DNA from: Actinomadura hallensis
GTDB taxonomy: Bacteria; Actinomycetota; Actinomycetes; Streptosporangiales; Streptosporangiaceae
Direction of reading: 5' to 3'
DNA: 64,000 bases
Assembly (NCBI RefSeq): GCF_006716765.1
Contig: NZ_VFPO01000001.1
Coordinates: forward strand, 3,844,001-3,908,000
Shown here: positions 1 to 8,966 of the stretch, one piece after another
Layout of the letters: the number at the start of each line of letters is the position of its first letter
Position numbering within the stretch: the stretch's first letter is position 1
Position numbers and translations under genes: made by a program
Notes under the pieces: generated by a model
Database searches by the model: none
The model's input: the letters and a program-made list of their open reading frames with translations, nothing else
Told to the model about the DNA's origin: nothing

Positions 1-1399
1 GGTGCCGAGGTCGATGGCGAGGATCTGCAGGACGGTGAGCGGCAGCGGGACGAGGCCGCCGCTGAGCGCGAAGACCAGGAACGGGACGATCTCCGGGACG
101 GCGTGGGCGAAGATGTACAGGATGAACTTGCGGACGTTGTCGTAGACGCGGCGCCCCGACTCGATCGCGGTGACGATCGTGGCGAAGTTGTCGTCGGTCA
201 GCACCATCGTGGACGCCTCGCGGGCCACGTCGGTGCCCGAGCGTCCCATGGCGACGCCGATGTGGGCCTGGTGCAGGGCCGGGGCGTCGTTGGCGCCGTC
301 CCCGGTCATCGCGACCACCTGGCCGTGGGCACGCAGAGCGTCGGCGATCTTGAGCTTGGTCTCGGGTGACGAGCGCGCGAAGACGATCTCGGCGTCGCCG
401 GTCAGCAGCTCGTCCAGCTCGTGGTCGTGGATGCCCTCCGACTCGGCGACCACGTGCATGCGGGGGACGCCGATGCCCACCTCGGCGGCGACGGCGGCGG
501 CCGTGGCGCCGTTGTCGCCGGTCACGATGTGGATGCGCAGTCCCGCGTCGTGGCAGCGGCGGACCGCGTCGGCGACCTGCGGGCGCGGCGGGTCGTACAG
601 GCCCACCAGGCCGATGACGCGGAGCCCGGCCTCGGCCTCCTTCCGGCTCTTCGGCACGCCGGCGCCGGAGGGCAGGTCGCGGACGGCGACGGCGAGGACC
701 CGCAGGCCCCGGTGCGCGAGTTCGGCGACGGCGTCCATGACGGCGTCGCGGTCGCCGCCGGACGTGCGGGCCAGGACGGCCTCGGGTGCGCCTTTGACGT
801 AGACGCGGAGGCGGTCGTCGTGCTGGGCGACGGTGGACATCAGCCTCAGCCGCGCGTCGAACCGGAAGATCGCGCGGCGCCGGCCGTCGCGCGCCCAGCC
901 GGGCGTCGGCCGGGACCTTGTCGCCCTCGGCCAGCACGATGAGGTCGCCGGGGACGACGCCGGCGGCCTCCACGGACTGCTTGCGCCCGTCCCGTATGAC
1001 GTGGGTCCGCTCGGGCAGATATGCCGCCAGCGCCTCGACCGCGCGTTCCGCCTGATGCTCCTGGAGCAACGCGAACCCGGCGTTGACCAGGATGACGGCG
1101 AGGATCGCCCACCCCAGCGCGGGCGTCCCGGAGATGAACGCCAGCGCGCCCGCGCCCCACAGCAGCAGCGCCAGCGGGTGCGCGAGCTGGGCGGTCAGCA
1201 GGCGGGTGAGGGACCGTTTCGCGCGTCGCCGGACCTGGTTCGGCCCGTAGACCGCCAGCCGCCGGGCCGCCTCACGTCCGGACAGGCCCCGGTCGCCGGT
1301 GCCCAACTCCCTGCGCAGCAGCGGCAGCGGCTCCCGCGGATCGGCGCTCGTCTCGGACGCGCCGATCGCGGTGCGGGTGCGATGCCGCTCGGCCGGCAT
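1..1399 (-). pseudogene. Cation-transporting P-type ATPase, broken by an internal deletion and frameshift; C-terminus off the window
   Basis: Ion pump of the P-type ATPase superfamily. Reading from the ATG, the frame gives the N-terminal cytoplasmic domain (GLSGREAARRLAVYGPNQV), two hydrophobic segments and the start of the actuator domain ([10 protein letters not shown]). Near 890-915 the frame changes, and the text resumes inside the nucleotide-binding domain ([13 protein letters not shown], then KGAPEAVL around 781-795). The hinge motif TGDGANDAP (282-309) and the first C-terminal membrane segment follow before the left edge. The TGES loop, M3-M4 and the DKTGT phosphorylation site are absent. 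By usual family length about 280 residues are missing, so the pump cannot work as written. The start lies 3 bases after the acyl-CoA synthetase/GNAT stop, suggesting one transcript. A real deletion and a misassembly look the same here. Confidence 0.8.
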
Positions 1400-1402
1400 G
1401 GT

Positions 1403-4045
1403 TCAGCGCAGGCGGCGCAGGTAGGGGTCCCAGGCCCGGCGGGGCGCGAGGCGGACGCGCGCGTCGACGGCCACCACCCCGTCCGGGCGGACGATCGTGG
1501 GGTTGAGGTCCAGTTCGGCGATCTCGGGGTGGTCGGCCGCCAGCCGGGAGAGCCGGAGCAGCACCTCGCGCAGCCCCGCGAGATCGCCGGCCGGGCGCGC
1601 CGGGTGGCCGAGCAGCGGCGCGGACAGCCGGGGGACGCGGATCAGGTCATCGGCCTCGCGGGCCGTCAGCGGCGCCATCCGGGCCGCGCGGTCGGCCAGG
1701 GCGTCCGCGTCGACGCCGCCCGCCCCGAAGATCACCACTGCCCCGAACACCTCGTCCTGCACGGCGCCGCACAGTACCTCGACGCCCTCGTCCGCCATGA
1801 CCTGGACGAGCATGCCCCCGAGGTCGCCGCCGAACCGTGCGGACAGGCGGCGGAACGCGGCGCGGACGGCGTCCTCCCCGTCCAGACCGAGCTCCAGGGC
1901 GCCCGCCGCGGTCTTGTGCACCACACCCGACACGTGCGCCTTGAGCGCCACCGGGCCGTCCAGCTCGCGGGCGGCCGCGACCACCTCGTCCTCGGTGCGG
2001 GCCCAGCGCCACGGGGCCACCGGCAGCCCGTAGGACTCCAGCAGCCGGAACGCGTCGCCCGGCGGCAGCCAGCCGCCGTCCGGCACGTCGCCGAGGTATC
2101 CGGCGATGACGCCGGTCGCCTCGTCCGGGTTCAGGCCGGGCAGCGCGGGCGGCGCCTCGCGCGGGACGTCACGCCGCCGCGCGTAGGTCCAGGCGTGGGC
2201 GAGCGCGCGGGCGGCGTTCTCCGGGTAGGCGTAGCACGGGATCGTGTCGTCGATCATCGTGACGGTCTCCGCCTGCCCGAGGATCACCACCGCGAGCGGC
2301 TTGCCGATGCCGCCGAGCGCACCGCGCAGGTCGCCGAGCGCGGTCGGCGCCACCAGCGCCAGGACGGAGTCCACGGCGTCGTCCGCGGCGAGCACTCCGA
2401 GGACCTCCTGGAACACCTCGGGCGAGACGACGGGGGTGGTGTCGACGGGATTGGCGACCGCCGCGCAGGAGGGCAGCAAGCCGGCCAGGGCACGCCGGGT
2501 GGCAGGGTCCAGGACCGGGACGGTGAGCCCGGCGTCGGCGCAGGCGTCGGCGGCCAGCACCCCCGCCCCGCCCGCGTTGGACACCACCGCCACCCGGGGG
2601 CCGGCCGGAAGCGGCTGGGCCGCCAGCAGCGCGGCCGCGTCGACCAGCTCGCCCAGGTCGTCGGTGGCCACGATCCCCGCCTGCTCGAACAGCGCCCGGC
2701 GGGTCAGCTCCGGGGTCGCCGCGGCGGCGGTGTGCGACGCCGCCGCCCGGGCGCCGGACGCGGACCGCCCGGCCAGCACGGTCAGCAGCGGCGTCTTCGC
2801 CGCGACCCGGCGCGCCGTCCGCGCGAACTTGCGGGGGTTGCCGAAGGACTCCACGTGCAGGACGCCGAGCCGGGTCGTCTCGTCCGACTCCCACCACATC
2901 AGCATGTCGTTGGCGCTGACGTCGTACTTGTCGCCCAGCGAGGCGAACGTCGAGACCCCGATGCCCAGCCGGGAGAGCTCCTCGATCAGCGCGATCCCGA
3001 CGCCGCCCGACTGGACCGCCACCCCCGCGGTCCCGCCCGCGGGCGGGTGGGCGCCGAACGTCGCGTCCAGCAGGATCTCGGTGTTGGCGACGCCCAGGCA
3101 GTTCGGCCCGACCAGCCGCATGCCGTGCTCCCGGCACACGGCCAGCAGGCGGCCTCCCTGGTCGGCGGACAGCCCGGAACTGATCACCACCAGGGCGGGA
3201 ATCCCGGATCGCCCGCACGCCGCCGCGACGGCGGGCACCGACTGCGCGGGGACCGCGACGATCGCGAGATCCGGCGGCTCGGGCAGGTCGGCGAGCGTCG
3301 CCACGCACGGCGCGCCGTGCAGGTCGCGGCCCGCGCAGTGCGGGTTCACCGCGTACACGGCGCCCTTGAAGCCGCCCGCGACGATGTTGTGGAGCAGTTC
3401 GGCGCCGGCCGTCCCGCGTTCCCGGGACGCTCCGATGACCACGACCGACCGGGGCCTCAGCAGCGGTTGCAGGCTCGCCACGTCCGCCCGCCGCTCCCGC
3501 TCCGCCACCGCGTCCAGGTACCCGTCGTCGGGGACGAGCGGGATCGTCACCTCCACGACGCCTTCGCGGATCCGCTGCCGGACGGGCATCCCCGCGTCGG
3601 CGAACACGCGCAGCATCGCGCTGTTCTCCGGCAGCGCGTCGGCGCGGAACGCGACGATCCCGCGGGCGCGGGCCAGCGATCCGAGGTGCTCCAGCAGCAG
3701 GGTCCCGACGCCGCGGTGATGCATCCGGTCGGCGACGGCCATCGCGACCTCGGCCTCTCCCGGCGCATCGGCCGGCTCGTACTCCGCGACGCCGACCAGG
3801 TCCTCGTGCAGCCAGGCGCCGAGCGCCGCGTGCTCGCCGCCGTCGTCCCGGCAGACGCGCCGGGCCGCATCCGCCGCCATGGCCCGGTCGAGCCCGAAGA
3901 ACCGCAGGTACAGGCTCTCGTCGGACAGCCCCTCGTGCAGCTCGCGCACGGCGTCCAGGTCCGCCGCGCCGAGCCGCCTGATCTCGATCTGCGTCCCGTC
4001 GGTCAGCAGCGCGAACGCGCGCGCCCCCGGAGACCACTCCGTCAT
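1403..4045 (-). CDS. GNAT acetyltransferase fused to NDP-forming acyl-CoA synthetase (protein acetyltransferase Pat type)
   Basis: An 880-residue fusion. Residues about 1-172 are a GNAT domain with the acetyl-CoA loop HHRGVGTLLLEHL. From about 200 comes a CoA-binding Rossmann domain (SVVVIGASRERGTAG), then the succinyl-CoA-synthetase-like domains with VQSGGVGIALIEEL and a SHT motif whose His (about 438) matches the phosphohistidine of ADP-forming synthetases. The tail is ATP-grasp (HKTAAGALELGL). E. coli PatZ has the reverse order; GNAT-first is known in Streptomyces Pat. Such enzymes acetylate lysines, classically of acetyl-CoA synthetase. The retained His suggests the synthetase half may also work. 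I chose the ATG preceded by AGAGG at 8-base spacing; longer starts lack a ribosome site. A DosR-like box lies about 60 bases upstream, and the broken P-type ATPase follows directly. Confidence 0.88.
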   Translation of the reverse strand: MTEWSPGARAFALLTDGTQIEIRRLGAADLDAVRELHEGLSDESLYLRFFGLDRAMAADAARRVCRDDGGEHAALGAWLHEDLVGVAEYEPADAPGEAEVAMAVADRMHHRGVGTLLLEHLGSLARARGIVAFRADALPENSAMLRVFADAGMPVRQRIREGVVEVTIPLVPDDGYLDAVAERERRADVASLQPLLRPRSVVVIGASRERGTAGAELLHNIVAGGFKGAVYAVNPHCAGRDLHGAPCVATLADLPEPPDLAIVAVPAQSVPAVAAACGRSGIPALVVISSGLSADQGGRLLAVCREHGMRLVGPNCLGVANTEILLDATFGAHPPAGGTAGVAVQSGGVGIALIEELSRLGIGVSTFASLGDKYDVSANDMLMWWESDETTRLGVLHVESFGNPRKFARTARRVAAKTPLLTVLAGRSASGARAAASHTAAAATPELTRRALFEQAGIVATDDLGELVDAAALLAAQPLPAGPRVAVVSNAGGAGVLAADACADAGLTVPVLDPATRRALAGLLPSCAAVANPVDTTPVVSPEVFQEVLGVLAADDAVDSVLALVAPTALGDLRGALGGIGKPLAVVILGQAETVTMIDDTIPCYAYPENAARALAHAWTYARRRDVPREAPPALPGLNPDEATGVIAGYLGDVPDGGWLPPGDAFRLLESYGLPVAPWRWARTEDEVVAAARELDGPVALKAHVSGVVHKTAAGALELGLDGEDAVRAAFRRLSARFGGDLGGMLVQVMADEGVEVLCGAVQDEVFGAVVIFGAGGVDADALADRAARMAPLTAREADDLIRVPRLSAPLLGHPARPAGDLAGLREVLLRLSRLAADHPEIAELDLNPTIVRPDGVVAVDARVRLAPRRAWDPYLRRLR

Positions 4046-4103
4046 GCTCATAGCCTCTGACAGCGCGTAGCGCCCTTTCACCGTTCCAAGGTCACCAACA
4101 GTC

Positions 4104-4117
4104 GGGACTTTGGCCCC
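4104..4117. promoter_or_regulatory. DosR/DevR-like box upstream of the GNAT/acyl-CoA synthetase gene
   Basis: GGGACTTTGGCCCC matches 12 of 14 positions of the core of the mycobacterial dormancy-regulator consensus GGGACTWWAGTCCC. It lies about 60 bases before the chosen start, a usual place for an activator site, and just after the end of a universal stress protein gene. Binding by a DosR homologue is inferred; the regulator is not in this window. Confidence 0.6.
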
Positions 4118-4198
4118 TGGGCACGGAGCCGGAAACTCTCCAAGACCACCGGCGGCCGGCGCTTCGAGTGCCATCCGCGTGCTCCCGGGTGACGGTGT

Positions 4199-5065
4199 TC
4201 ACACCCCGCCGTGGACGACCGCCACCGGACAGGGCGCGTGGTGCACCAGTGCGTGGCTGACCGAGCCCAGCAGCAGCCCGCGGAAGCCGCCCAGCCCCCG
4301 CGAGCCCACGACGAGCAGCCGGGCCCCGTCCGCCGCGTCGATCAGGACCTCCCTGGGACGGCCGGTCACGATCTCCATCCGGGTGTCCACTCCCCTGTGC
4401 CGTTCACGCAAGGGATCCATCCAGCGGGCCAGGCGCGCCTCGGCCGCGGACCGCAGCTCGGGCTCCTCCACCATCGGCGGCAGTCCTCTGACGGTCACCG
4501 GGTCCCAGGCCACGACCGCGCTCAGGGAGGATCCGCGCGCGTCCGCTTCGGCGAAGGCCATCGCCAGCGCCGCCCGTGACGCCGGTGAGCCGTCCATCCC
4601 GACCACGACGCGTCCGCCCTCCGCCTCCGGCCGCGGTCCGGGGCCGCCGCGGACGATCACGACCGGGCACGACGCGTGCGCGGCGACCTGGGCGGCGACC
4701 GATCCGAGCACCAGCCCGGCGAACCCGCCGGCGCCCCGGGGGCCCAGCACGATCAGCTCGGCGTCCCCGCCGCCCTCGATCAGCCTGGCGGCCGCCGGGG
4801 CGCGTGCGAGCACCGCCCGAACCTCGAGGTCGGGCGCGGTCTTCCGGGCATGCTCGATGCCGCTGTTCAGAATGCTCTGCGCCAAGGACCGCGGGTCGAT
4901 GACGGGCCTGGCGGCCGGGACGCGCACCTGGGGCTCCCAGGTGTGGAGCACGGTCAGCGGGACGCCCCGCATCCGCGCCTCGTCGGCGGCCCAGTCCAAG
5001 GCCCGGGCACTTCCCCTGGAACCGTCGTACCCGGCCAGCACACCGGCGACGGCCTGTTCGCTCAC
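4199..5065 (-). CDS. Universal stress protein, two UspA domains (copy 1)
   Basis: Cytoplasmic 288-residue tandem UspA protein. Domain 1 starts VLAGYDGSRGSARALDWA and ends with the nucleotide-binding loop GPRGAGGFAGLVLGS; domain 2 starts VVVGMDGSPASRAALAMA and ends GSRGLGGFRGLLLGSVSHA. Both loops keep the G-2x-G-9x-G(S/T) spacing of ATP-binding Usps. It begins with GTG after a GAGG-containing leader. It is one of five such genes in 4.7 kb and diverges from copy 2, sharing a 145-base promoter region with a DosR-like box. Double-domain Usps (Rv2623 type) belong to the dormancy regulon in Mycobacterium tuberculosis; a similar role here is inferred. Confidence 0.9.
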   Translation of the reverse strand: MSEQAVAGVLAGYDGSRGSARALDWAADEARMRGVPLTVLHTWEPQVRVPAARPVIDPRSLAQSILNSGIEHARKTAPDLEVRAVLARAPAAARLIEGGGDAELIVLGPRGAGGFAGLVLGSVAAQVAAHASCPVVIVRGGPGPRPEAEGGRVVVGMDGSPASRAALAMAFAEADARGSSLSAVVAWDPVTVRGLPPMVEEPELRSAAEARLARWMDPLRERHRGVDTRMEIVTGRPREVLIDAADGARLLVVGSRGLGGFRGLLLGSVSHALVHHAPCPVAVVHGGV

Positions 5066-5170
5066 GTGCGCTCGTCCTCGGGCACGGGCATGGGCATGGG
5101 CACGGCGTTCATCCTTCCAACCTCACTTACCAAGGGGGTTGGGCTGCGCGTGGCGTCCTTCCCCCAAGAG

Positions 5171-5184
5171 GGGGCATCAGTCCC
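5171..5184. promoter_or_regulatory. DosR/DevR-like box between two divergent universal stress protein genes
   Basis: GGGGCATCAGTCCC matches 11 of 14 positions of GGGACTWWAGTCCC and has arms related by dyad symmetry. It lies 26 bases before the plus-strand Usp start and about 105 bases before the minus-strand Usp start, so it could serve both. The nearness to the plus-strand gene suggests it overlaps or abuts that promoter. Confidence 0.5.
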
Positions 5185-5210
5185 GCAGTACCGGCAGCTG
5201 GGAGGCGCTG

Positions 5211-6062
5211 ATGTCCGTGCAACGCGCGACGGTCCTCGTCGGAATCGACGGCTCTCCGGACTCCGACCGAGCGCTCGGCTGGGCCGCGGACGAGGCCGCA
5301 CGCCTCGGCATGTCCCTCCGCATCGTCCATGTGGCGGAGACCGCCACCCTCGACGTGGCGGGTCGCGGGGCCGGCGAAGTCTCCGAGGCCCTTGCCGAGG
5401 CGGGAGACCGGATCCTGCAGGACGGGCGGGGCCTCGCCCTGCACCGTCGGCCGGGACTCGCCGTGGAGACGACGCTCGTCCATGACCGCAACGTGCCCGC
5501 CGGTCTCCGGCGGTACGCGGGCGAGGCCGCCGAGGTCGTCATCGGGCACCGGGGGCGAGGCGGTTTCACCGGGCTGCTGCTCGGCTCCACCGCCCTGCGC
5601 GTCGCCGGGCGGTTCCCCGGCCCTGTGGTGGTGGTCCGCGGCCCGGTCGACGGCACGGCGGACGAGGTCGTCGTCGGCCTGGATCTGGTCGAGGATCCCG
5701 CGCCCGCGCTCGACCACGCCTTCGCCGCGGCCGCCGCGAGGGAGGCCCGGCTGCGGGCCCTGCACGCCTGGCGTCCCGCGCCGCTCGCCGCCGAGGCCGG
5801 TGTGGACGTGCGGACCACCGGCGACACCCGCCGCAGCCACCTGAGCACCGTCCTGGCCCCGTGGCGGGACCGCCACCCGGGCGTGAAGGTCGCCGAGGAC
5901 GTCGTGATCGGCCACCCGGTCGAGGCGCTGGCGACGGCGTCCGCGCACGCCGACCTGGTCGTCGTCGGGTCGCGCGGCCGGCGGTTCCCCCTCGGCTCGG
6001 TCGGCCACGGCGTGATCCACTATGCCCGTCGCCCCGTCGCCGTCGTCCGCCCGTACGACTGA
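5211..6062 (+). CDS. Universal stress protein, two UspA domains (copy 2, degenerate second domain)
   Basis: A 283-residue tandem UspA protein starting at an ATG with GGAGG 5 bases upstream. Domain 1 is canonical (VLVGIDGSPDSDRALGWA; loop GHRGRGGFTGLLLGS). Domain 2 is changed: the usual GVDGS strand-loop reads GLDLVEDPA, and the phosphate loop is shortened to GSRGRRFPLGSVGHGV, three residues fewer than in its paralogues. It therefore probably binds nucleotide only through domain 1, by family knowledge. It is the only plus-strand Usp of the group; the others are on the minus strand on both sides. The upstream region has a DosR-like box. Confidence 0.88.
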   Translation: MSVQRATVLVGIDGSPDSDRALGWAADEAARLGMSLRIVHVAETATLDVAGRGAGEVSEALAEAGDRILQDGRGLALHRRPGLAVETTLVHDRNVPAGLRRYAGEAAEVVIGHRGRGGFTGLLLGSTALRVAGRFPGPVVVVRGPVDGTADEVVVGLDLVEDPAPALDHAFAAAAAREARLRALHAWRPAPLAAEAGVDVRTTGDTRRSHLSTVLAPWRDRHPGVKVAEDVVIGHPVEALATASAHADLVVVGSRGRRFPLGSVGHGVIHYARRPVAVVRPYD

Positions 6063-6107
6063 CAGGCGCCGCCGCGTTCACGTGCGGGCCCGGCCGTCCG
6101 ATGGCGC

Positions 6108-6974
6108 TCAGGGGCGTCCGCGAACGATGGCCACCGGGCAGTGCGCCCGATGCAGCACCGCGTGACCGACCGAGCCGAGCAGCAGCCCGGTGAAGCCGCC
6201 GCGCCCGCGCGACCCGACCACCAGCAGGTCGGCGTCGGCGGACGCCTCCGCCAGCACCCGGGCGGCCCTGCCGCGCACGGCGGCGGGCACGACGTCGACA
6301 TCGGGGTACTCGGTCCGCCATCCGGCGAGCGACTCGGCGAGCAGCCGCTCCTCGTCCGCGGCGAGAAGCTCGCGGTCGTAGACGAGCGGCAGCATGTCGC
6401 CGGGGCCGGTGGACACCGGCGACGTCCAGGCCAGCAGCGCCCGCAGCCGGACCCGGCGGACGGACGCCTCCTCGAAGGCGAACCCGATCGCGGCGGCCCC
6501 GGCCGGTGATCCGTCCACGCCCACCACGATCTCTCCCCGCGCGGACGGCTCGGAGGGGCGGACCACGACCGCGGGGCACGGCGCGTGCGTGGCGACCTGA
6601 ACCGCCACCGAGCCCAGCACCAGCCCCGTCAGCCCGCCCGTGCCGCGCGGGCCGGTCACGACCATGAGCGCGTCACGGGCCCGCCGCAGCAGCGCCTCGG
6701 CCGGCTGCCCGCCGGTCTGCTCCCCGGTCACCTCCAGGCCGGGCGCCCGGTCGCGGGCGCGGGCGGCGCCGAGGTCGACGATGTTCCGGCCGTCCTGCAG
6801 CAGCCGGTCCCGGATCAGCGAGGCGCCCGGGTCGGCCGGGGCCTCGTACAGCCATGGGGGAACGACGTGCACCACGCGCAGCGGCGCCTTCCTGCGGGCG
6901 GCCTCGGCGGCGGCCCAGTCGGTCGCGAGCAGGCTCGGCTCCGAGCCGTCCACCCCGACGATGATCTCTTTCAT
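6108..6974 (-). CDS. Universal stress protein, two UspA domains (copy 3)
   Basis: A 288-residue protein starting MKEIIVGVDGSEPSLL, with GAGG 7 bases before the ATG. Both domains are intact: the first ends GPRGTGGLTGLVLGSVAVQVA, and the second has VGVDGSPAGAAAIGFAFEEA and GSRGRGGFTGLLLGSVGHAV. It starts 13 bases after the stop of copy 4, so the two are likely cotranscribed, with copy 4 first. The product is expected to be a cytoplasmic ATP-binding stress protein; no enzymatic role can be assigned. Confidence 0.9.
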   Translation of the reverse strand: MKEIIVGVDGSEPSLLATDWAAAEAARRKAPLRVVHVVPPWLYEAPADPGASLIRDRLLQDGRNIVDLGAARARDRAPGLEVTGEQTGGQPAEALLRRARDALMVVTGPRGTGGLTGLVLGSVAVQVATHAPCPAVVVRPSEPSARGEIVVGVDGSPAGAAAIGFAFEEASVRRVRLRALLAWTSPVSTGPGDMLPLVYDRELLAADEERLLAESLAGWRTEYPDVDVVPAAVRGRAARVLAEASADADLLVVGSRGRGGFTGLLLGSVGHAVLHRAHCPVAIVRGRP

Positions 6975-6987
6975 GAGGCGGCCTCTT

Positions 6988-7866
6988 TCATGCGTTCGCG
7001 TCCACGTCGCGCTCGTGGACCACCGCGACCGGGACCGGCGCCTCGTGCAGCACCGACCTGGCCACCGCGCCGAGCAGGGTCCTGGGCGACGATCCGATCC
7101 CGCGGTCGCCGACCACGAGCAGCATCGCGTCCCGGGCGCTTGCGGCCAGGACGTGCTGCGCGCGTTCCATGACGAACCTGCGTTCCACGGCGACATCGGG
7201 GCAGTCGGCCAGTAGCGGGGTCACGGAGGCGGCGAACCGTTCCTGGGCCTGCTCCCTGACGGAGTCCGGGTCGGTGAACGGCAGCCGGTCGGGTCCGGGA
7301 AGGACGGCGGGATCCCACCACGCGCAGACCAGCGTCAACGTGGCGTCCCAGAGCCTGGCCTCCTGCAAGGCGAACCGCAGTGCGGCTTCGCTCGCCGCAG
7401 AGCCGTCGACCCCCACGACCATCCGCCTCGCGGCGTGCGCCGGCTCATCGGCCGGGACCACGACCACGGGACGGGCGGCGTGCGCCGGGACGTGCACGGC
7501 CGCGGAGCCGAGCGGCAGCCGGTCGAATCCGCCCGCCCCCCGCGCGCCGATCACGACCAGCGCGGCCTCCGCCGAGGCGTCCAGCAGCGCTCCGGCCGCC
7601 GTGCCCTTCGCCAGCAGCGGCCGGACGTCCAGGTCGGGGGCGGCCTCCCGCGCGAGCCGGACGCCGTCTTCCAGCGCCAGAGCGCCCATGCCTCGCACGA
7701 TCTCCAGCGCGTCCTGATCTCGCGACCTCAGCGGATAGGGCCAGGACCATGCGTGGCACACGCACAGGGGCGCACCCCGTAAGGACGCCTCGGCGACCGC
7801 CCACCTCAGTGCCCTCTCGGCGGCCGGTGAAGCGTCGTAACCCACCAGGACGGCCCGTCGGTCCAT
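6988..7866 (-). CDS. Universal stress protein, two UspA domains (copy 4)
   Basis: A 292-residue protein starting MDRRAVLVGYDASPAAERA. I chose the ATG with AGGAGG 8 bases upstream; a GTG three codons earlier overlaps that ribosome site. Domain 1 ends GARGAGGFDRLPLGSAAVHV; domain 2 has VGVDGSAASEAALRFA and a divergent loop GDRGIGSSPRTLLGAVARSV. It heads a two-gene unit with copy 3. A weak DosR-like palindrome lies upstream, around 7938-7951. Confidence 0.9.
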   Translation of the reverse strand: MDRRAVLVGYDASPAAERALRWAVAEASLRGAPLCVCHAWSWPYPLRSRDQDALEIVRGMGALALEDGVRLAREAAPDLDVRPLLAKGTAAGALLDASAEAALVVIGARGAGGFDRLPLGSAAVHVPAHAARPVVVVPADEPAHAARRMVVGVDGSAASEAALRFALQEARLWDATLTLVCAWWDPAVLPGPDRLPFTDPDSVREQAQERFAASVTPLLADCPDVAVERRFVMERAQHVLAASARDAMLLVVGDRGIGSSPRTLLGAVARSVLHEAPVPVAVVHERDVDANA

Positions 7867-7937
7867 CACGGTCACCTCCTGACCCGACCTTCACCGTTCG
7901 CGGGAGCGGTATGCAGGTGCACTGGTCCGTCGATCCG

Positions 7938-7951
7938 GAGGACCTCTGCCC
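7938..7951. promoter_or_regulatory. Weak DosR-like palindrome upstream of universal stress protein copy 4
   Basis: AGGACCTCTGCCCT, or AGGGCAGAGGTCCT on the other strand, has a near-symmetric AGGRC-N4-GYCCT form but matches only about 8 of 14 core positions of the dormancy-box consensus. It lies about 72 bases before the start. It is listed mainly because the neighbouring promoters carry better copies. Confidence 0.25.
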
Positions 7952-7996
7952 TGGGCCACCGGAGCACCGCCGGGACGCAGCCGCGAGGCCGCGCCG

Positions 7997-8884
7997 TCAG
8001 GCGCCGTGCCGGGGCACGTGGCGGGGCGGCGGGACGACCGCCACCGCGCACGGGGCGTGGTGCAGCATCGCCGAGCTCGTCGCGCCGAGCGGCAGCGGGT
8101 CCACGCCTCCCAACCCGCGGTCGCCGACCACCAGCAGTTCGGCGTCCCCGGCCGCCGCCAGCAGGGCCTCGCGGGGACGCTCGAGCAGCGGCGACACCCG
8201 CATGCGGACCTCCGGATAGCGCCGCTTCCACGGGTGGACGGCCTCCGCCAGCATGGCGGCGCGCACCTCCATGAGCTTCTCCTCGTCGGTGAAGAGGGGC
8301 AGCTCGGAATCGGGCACCGCGCCGGGTTCCCAGGCCCCGTGCACCACGTGCAGGTCGAGGTCGCGGAGGACGGCCTCCTCGACCGCGAAGCCCAGCGCGG
8401 CGTCCGCGGCCCTCGATCCGTCCACCCCGGCGACGACGCGTCCGCGCGGCCCGCCGCCGTGCCGGACGGCGATCACCGGCCGGTGCGTGCGCGCCGGCAG
8501 CCGCACCGCCGTCGACCCTTCGAGCAGCCGGTCCCGGTCGTGGGAGCCGACCACGATCAGCTCCGCGTCGTGGGACTCGGCCACGAGCGTGTCGCAGACC
8601 GGTTCGCGTCTCAGCCGCGTGCGCACCTTCCCGGCCGCCCCCAGCTGCCGCGCCCGCCGCACGCCTTCGCGCAGGAGGTTCTCTCCCGCCCGCTGGATGA
8701 CGGCCTGGACGCCGCCGTCCACGTGCTCCCGCGGGTACGGCCAGTGCCAGCAGTAGCAGATCATCAGGTCGAGCCCGCGCAGGCGGCTCTCCTCGACCGC
8801 CCAGCGGAGCGCGACGTCGTTCTCCTCGGTCCCGTCGTAGCCGACCAGGACGTTCGGCCGTTGCATCCGCGTCAGCGCGACCAT
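7997..8884 (-). CDS. Universal stress protein, two UspA domains (copy 5)
   Basis: A 295-residue tandem UspA protein. Domain 1 reads NVLVGYDGTEENDVALRWA; domain 2 has AGVDGSRAADAALGFA and the loop GDRGLGGVDPLPLGATSSAM. The ATG used has a G-rich stretch upstream; a second ATG six codons in is possible. It is divergent from the GH65 gene, and the 185-base space holds a DosR-like box. Its second-domain loop resembles that of copy 4, suggesting these two arose by a more recent duplication. Confidence 0.88.
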   Translation of the reverse strand: MVALTRMQRPNVLVGYDGTEENDVALRWAVEESRLRGLDLMICYCWHWPYPREHVDGGVQAVIQRAGENLLREGVRRARQLGAAGKVRTRLRREPVCDTLVAESHDAELIVVGSHDRDRLLEGSTAVRLPARTHRPVIAVRHGGGPRGRVVAGVDGSRAADAALGFAVEEAVLRDLDLHVVHGAWEPGAVPDSELPLFTDEEKLMEVRAAMLAEAVHPWKRRYPEVRMRVSPLLERPREALLAAAGDAELLVVGDRGLGGVDPLPLGATSSAMLHHAPCAVAVVPPPRHVPRHGA

Positions 8885-8952
8885 GGGCCGCCCCCCTTCT
8901 CCGGCCAGGCCTGCTCGATCTCATTCTCGGCCGGACGCTCGCACCGTTCAGG

Positions 8953-8966
8953 GGGCCGAAGGTCCC
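8953..8966. promoter_or_regulatory. DosR/DevR-like box between universal stress protein copy 5 and the GH65 gene
   Basis: GGGCCGAAGGTCCC matches 11 of 14 positions of GGGACTWWAGTCCC. It lies about 70 bases before the minus-strand Usp start and about 104 bases before the plus-strand GH65 start. It would place the GH65/alcohol dehydrogenase pair in the same regulon as the stress proteins. Confidence 0.5.

Noticed and set aside
885..920. Programmed frameshift as explanation for the ATPase frame change
   Set aside because: A whole domain is missing at the junction, which a frameshift alone cannot explain.
833..4060. Plus-strand open frame of 1075 codons
   Set aside because: It lies antisense to the GNAT/acyl-CoA synthetase and ATPase genes. 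The product is Arg/Gly/Ala/His-rich without motifs, the typical shadow of a high-GC gene.
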